DNA from: Phosphoribacter sp964558825
GTDB taxonomy: Bacteria > Actinomycetota > Actinomycetes > Actinomycetales > Dermatophilaceae
Direction of reading: 5' to 3'
Assembly: GCA_964558825.1 (NCBI GenBank)
Contig: CAZLGB010000226.1
Span: forward strand, 1 to 5,203
DNA length: 5,203 nucleotides
In this document: in pieces, positions 4,411 to 5,203 of the stretch
Layout of the letters: the number at the start of each line of letters is the position of its first letter
Numbering within the stretch: position 1 is the first letter of the stretch
Made by a program: the position numbers and the translations under genes
Notes under the pieces: model-generated
Seen by the model: the letters and a program-made list of their open reading frames with translations, nothing else
Told to the model about the DNA's origin: nothing
Databases searched by the model: none

Positions 4411-5203
4411 CGGGTCGCCTCCGGGTCGATAGGTCGGTCGGCGGCACGTGCGCCGGCCGTCGCGGGGGAATGACTCGGCAGTGCGTCGAGCACGGCCATG
4501 GCGTCGGCGATGAGTCGACCGACGTCACCGAGGCGGTGCTCGCCTGCCGAGACGACCGTCTCACCACCGACGACGACCGAGGTCACGTCGGCTGCGGACG
4601 CGGCATACAGCGCCTGCTCGGGGAGCGACCCGGCGGTGCGCGGCGAGTCGACGCGCACCGTGGTGAGATCGGCGAGCGCGCCGACCTCGAGCCGACCGCC
4701 TTCGGGCCAGCCGAGCGCGCGATAACCGTTGGGCGACAAGGCAGTCAGCAGGTCCTCGACGGTGAGCCGCCCGCGCTCGAGCCACCGCAAGCGCTCGTGG
4801 CCTTCGAGCGCCTGCAGCTCCGCGAAGGGGTCGACGACGGCGTGCTGGTCGGAGCCGAGTGAGAGCGGCGCGCCCGCGTCGACGAGCTGGCGCGCCGGGC
4901 CGATCCCGTCGGCGAGATCGCGCTCGGTCGTCGGGCAGAAGCACGCACCGGTGCCCGAGTCGCCGAGCAACGTGATGTCGGCGTCGGTGAGATGCGTGGC
5001 GTGGACGGCGGTCGTCGTCGGTCCGAGCAGGCGGGCCTCGGCGAGGATGCCGGTCGGCGTGAGGCCGTAGTGCGCGAGCGCGGCCTCGTTTTCGGCCGGC
5101 TGCTCGGAGAGGTGGACGTGCAGGGGTCGGCCGTCCGCGAGCCCGGCGACCTCGCGCAGCGCGCGGATCGGCACGGCGCGCACCGAGTGGACGGCCCGAC
5201 CGT
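4407..5203 (-). CDS. hutF: Formimidoylglutamate deiminase, C-terminal part (runs off the right edge)
   Basis: About 265 residues are present of a family near 450, the N-terminus with its first HxH metal site being outside the window. HutF deiminates N-formimino-L-glutamate to N-formyl-L-glutamate plus ammonia, the step after HutI. Signatures seen in order: HSVRAVP near the edge, HVHLSEQPAENEAA (metal-binding His and catalytic-region Glu), AVHATHLTDADI, then CFCPTTERDLADGIGP, which is diagnostic of HutF, and LGSDQHAVVDPFAELQALEGHERL with the metal-binding Asp. The C-terminus has the usual amidohydrolase closing strands (GALADLTTVRVDSPRT, TSVVVGGETVVSAG). The GTG at 5183 is an internal Val codon, not the start, since the frame stays open to 5203 and upstream residues (GRAVHS) still match the family. 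It precedes hutI with a 4-base overlap; the remaining hut genes probably lie further right. HutF implies the route through N-formylglutamate and not direct formiminoglutamase. Confidence 0.95.
   Translation of the reverse strand, partial: GRAVHSVRAVPIRALREVAGLADGRPLHVHLSEQPAENEAALAHYGLTPTGILAEARLLGPTTTAVHATHLTDADITLLGDSGTGACFCPTTERDLADGIGPARQLVDAGAPLSLGSDQHAVVDPFAELQALEGHERLRWLERGRLTVEDLLTALSPNGYRALGWPEGGRLEVGALADLTTVRVDSPRTAGSLPEQALYAASAADVTSVVVGGETVVSAGEHRLGDVGRLIADAMAVLDALPSHSPATAGARAADRPIDPEATR
4418..4422 (-). promoter_or_regulatory. Ribosome binding site of hutI
   Basis: GGAGG on the minus strand, 7 bases before the hutI ATG and inside the last codons of hutF. It gives hutI its own ribosome entry in addition to coupling through the ATGA overlap. 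Confidence 0.8.

Overview
The window is dense, GC-rich coding DNA (roughly 70% GC, with G or C at most third codon positions). The gene content fits a high-GC Actinomycete: a lone LON-domain protein, a CHAD protein with a lysine-rich tail, and the Actinobacterial HutF/HutI branch of histidine degradation. A family such as Intrasporangiaceae is possible, but that is an inference from style and not shown by any marker gene.

Layout. Left block (1-1785, minus strand, read right to left): a LON substrate-binding (PUA-like) domain protein, a CHAD-domain protein whose start lies 14 bases after the LON stop, and the first 34 codons of a lipoprotein whose ATG overlaps the CHAD stop as ATGA. These three look like one operon. 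Middle (1786-2024): a 239-base divergent promoter region with two strong inverted repeats, one of them a 20-base arm pair with 18 matches. A possible leaderless promoter for the LON gene and a weaker candidate promoter facing right also lie here. 2025-3215, plus strand: a 396-residue protein that I cannot assign to a family. Right block (3229-5203, minus strand): formimidoylglutamate deiminase (hutF, N-terminus beyond the window edge) followed by imidazolonepropionase (hutI), joined by an ATGA overlap. HutI opens imidazolonepropionate to N-formimino-L-glutamate and HutF deiminates that to N-formyl-L-glutamate, so these are two consecutive steps of histidine catabolism. The orphan gene and hutI converge with only 13 bases between their stops.

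The most unusual signal is not a gene. The octamer CGGCATAC (or its complement GTATGCCG) occurs ten times in 5.2 kb, five in each orientation. It appears in several codon phases and once in the intergenic region, where base composition would predict well under one copy. The tetramer GTAC is completely absent, and tyrosine is mostly encoded by TAT (20 TAT, 9 TAC) in an otherwise GC-ending codon background. These facts suggest genome-wide motif selection or avoidance rather than a local gene system.
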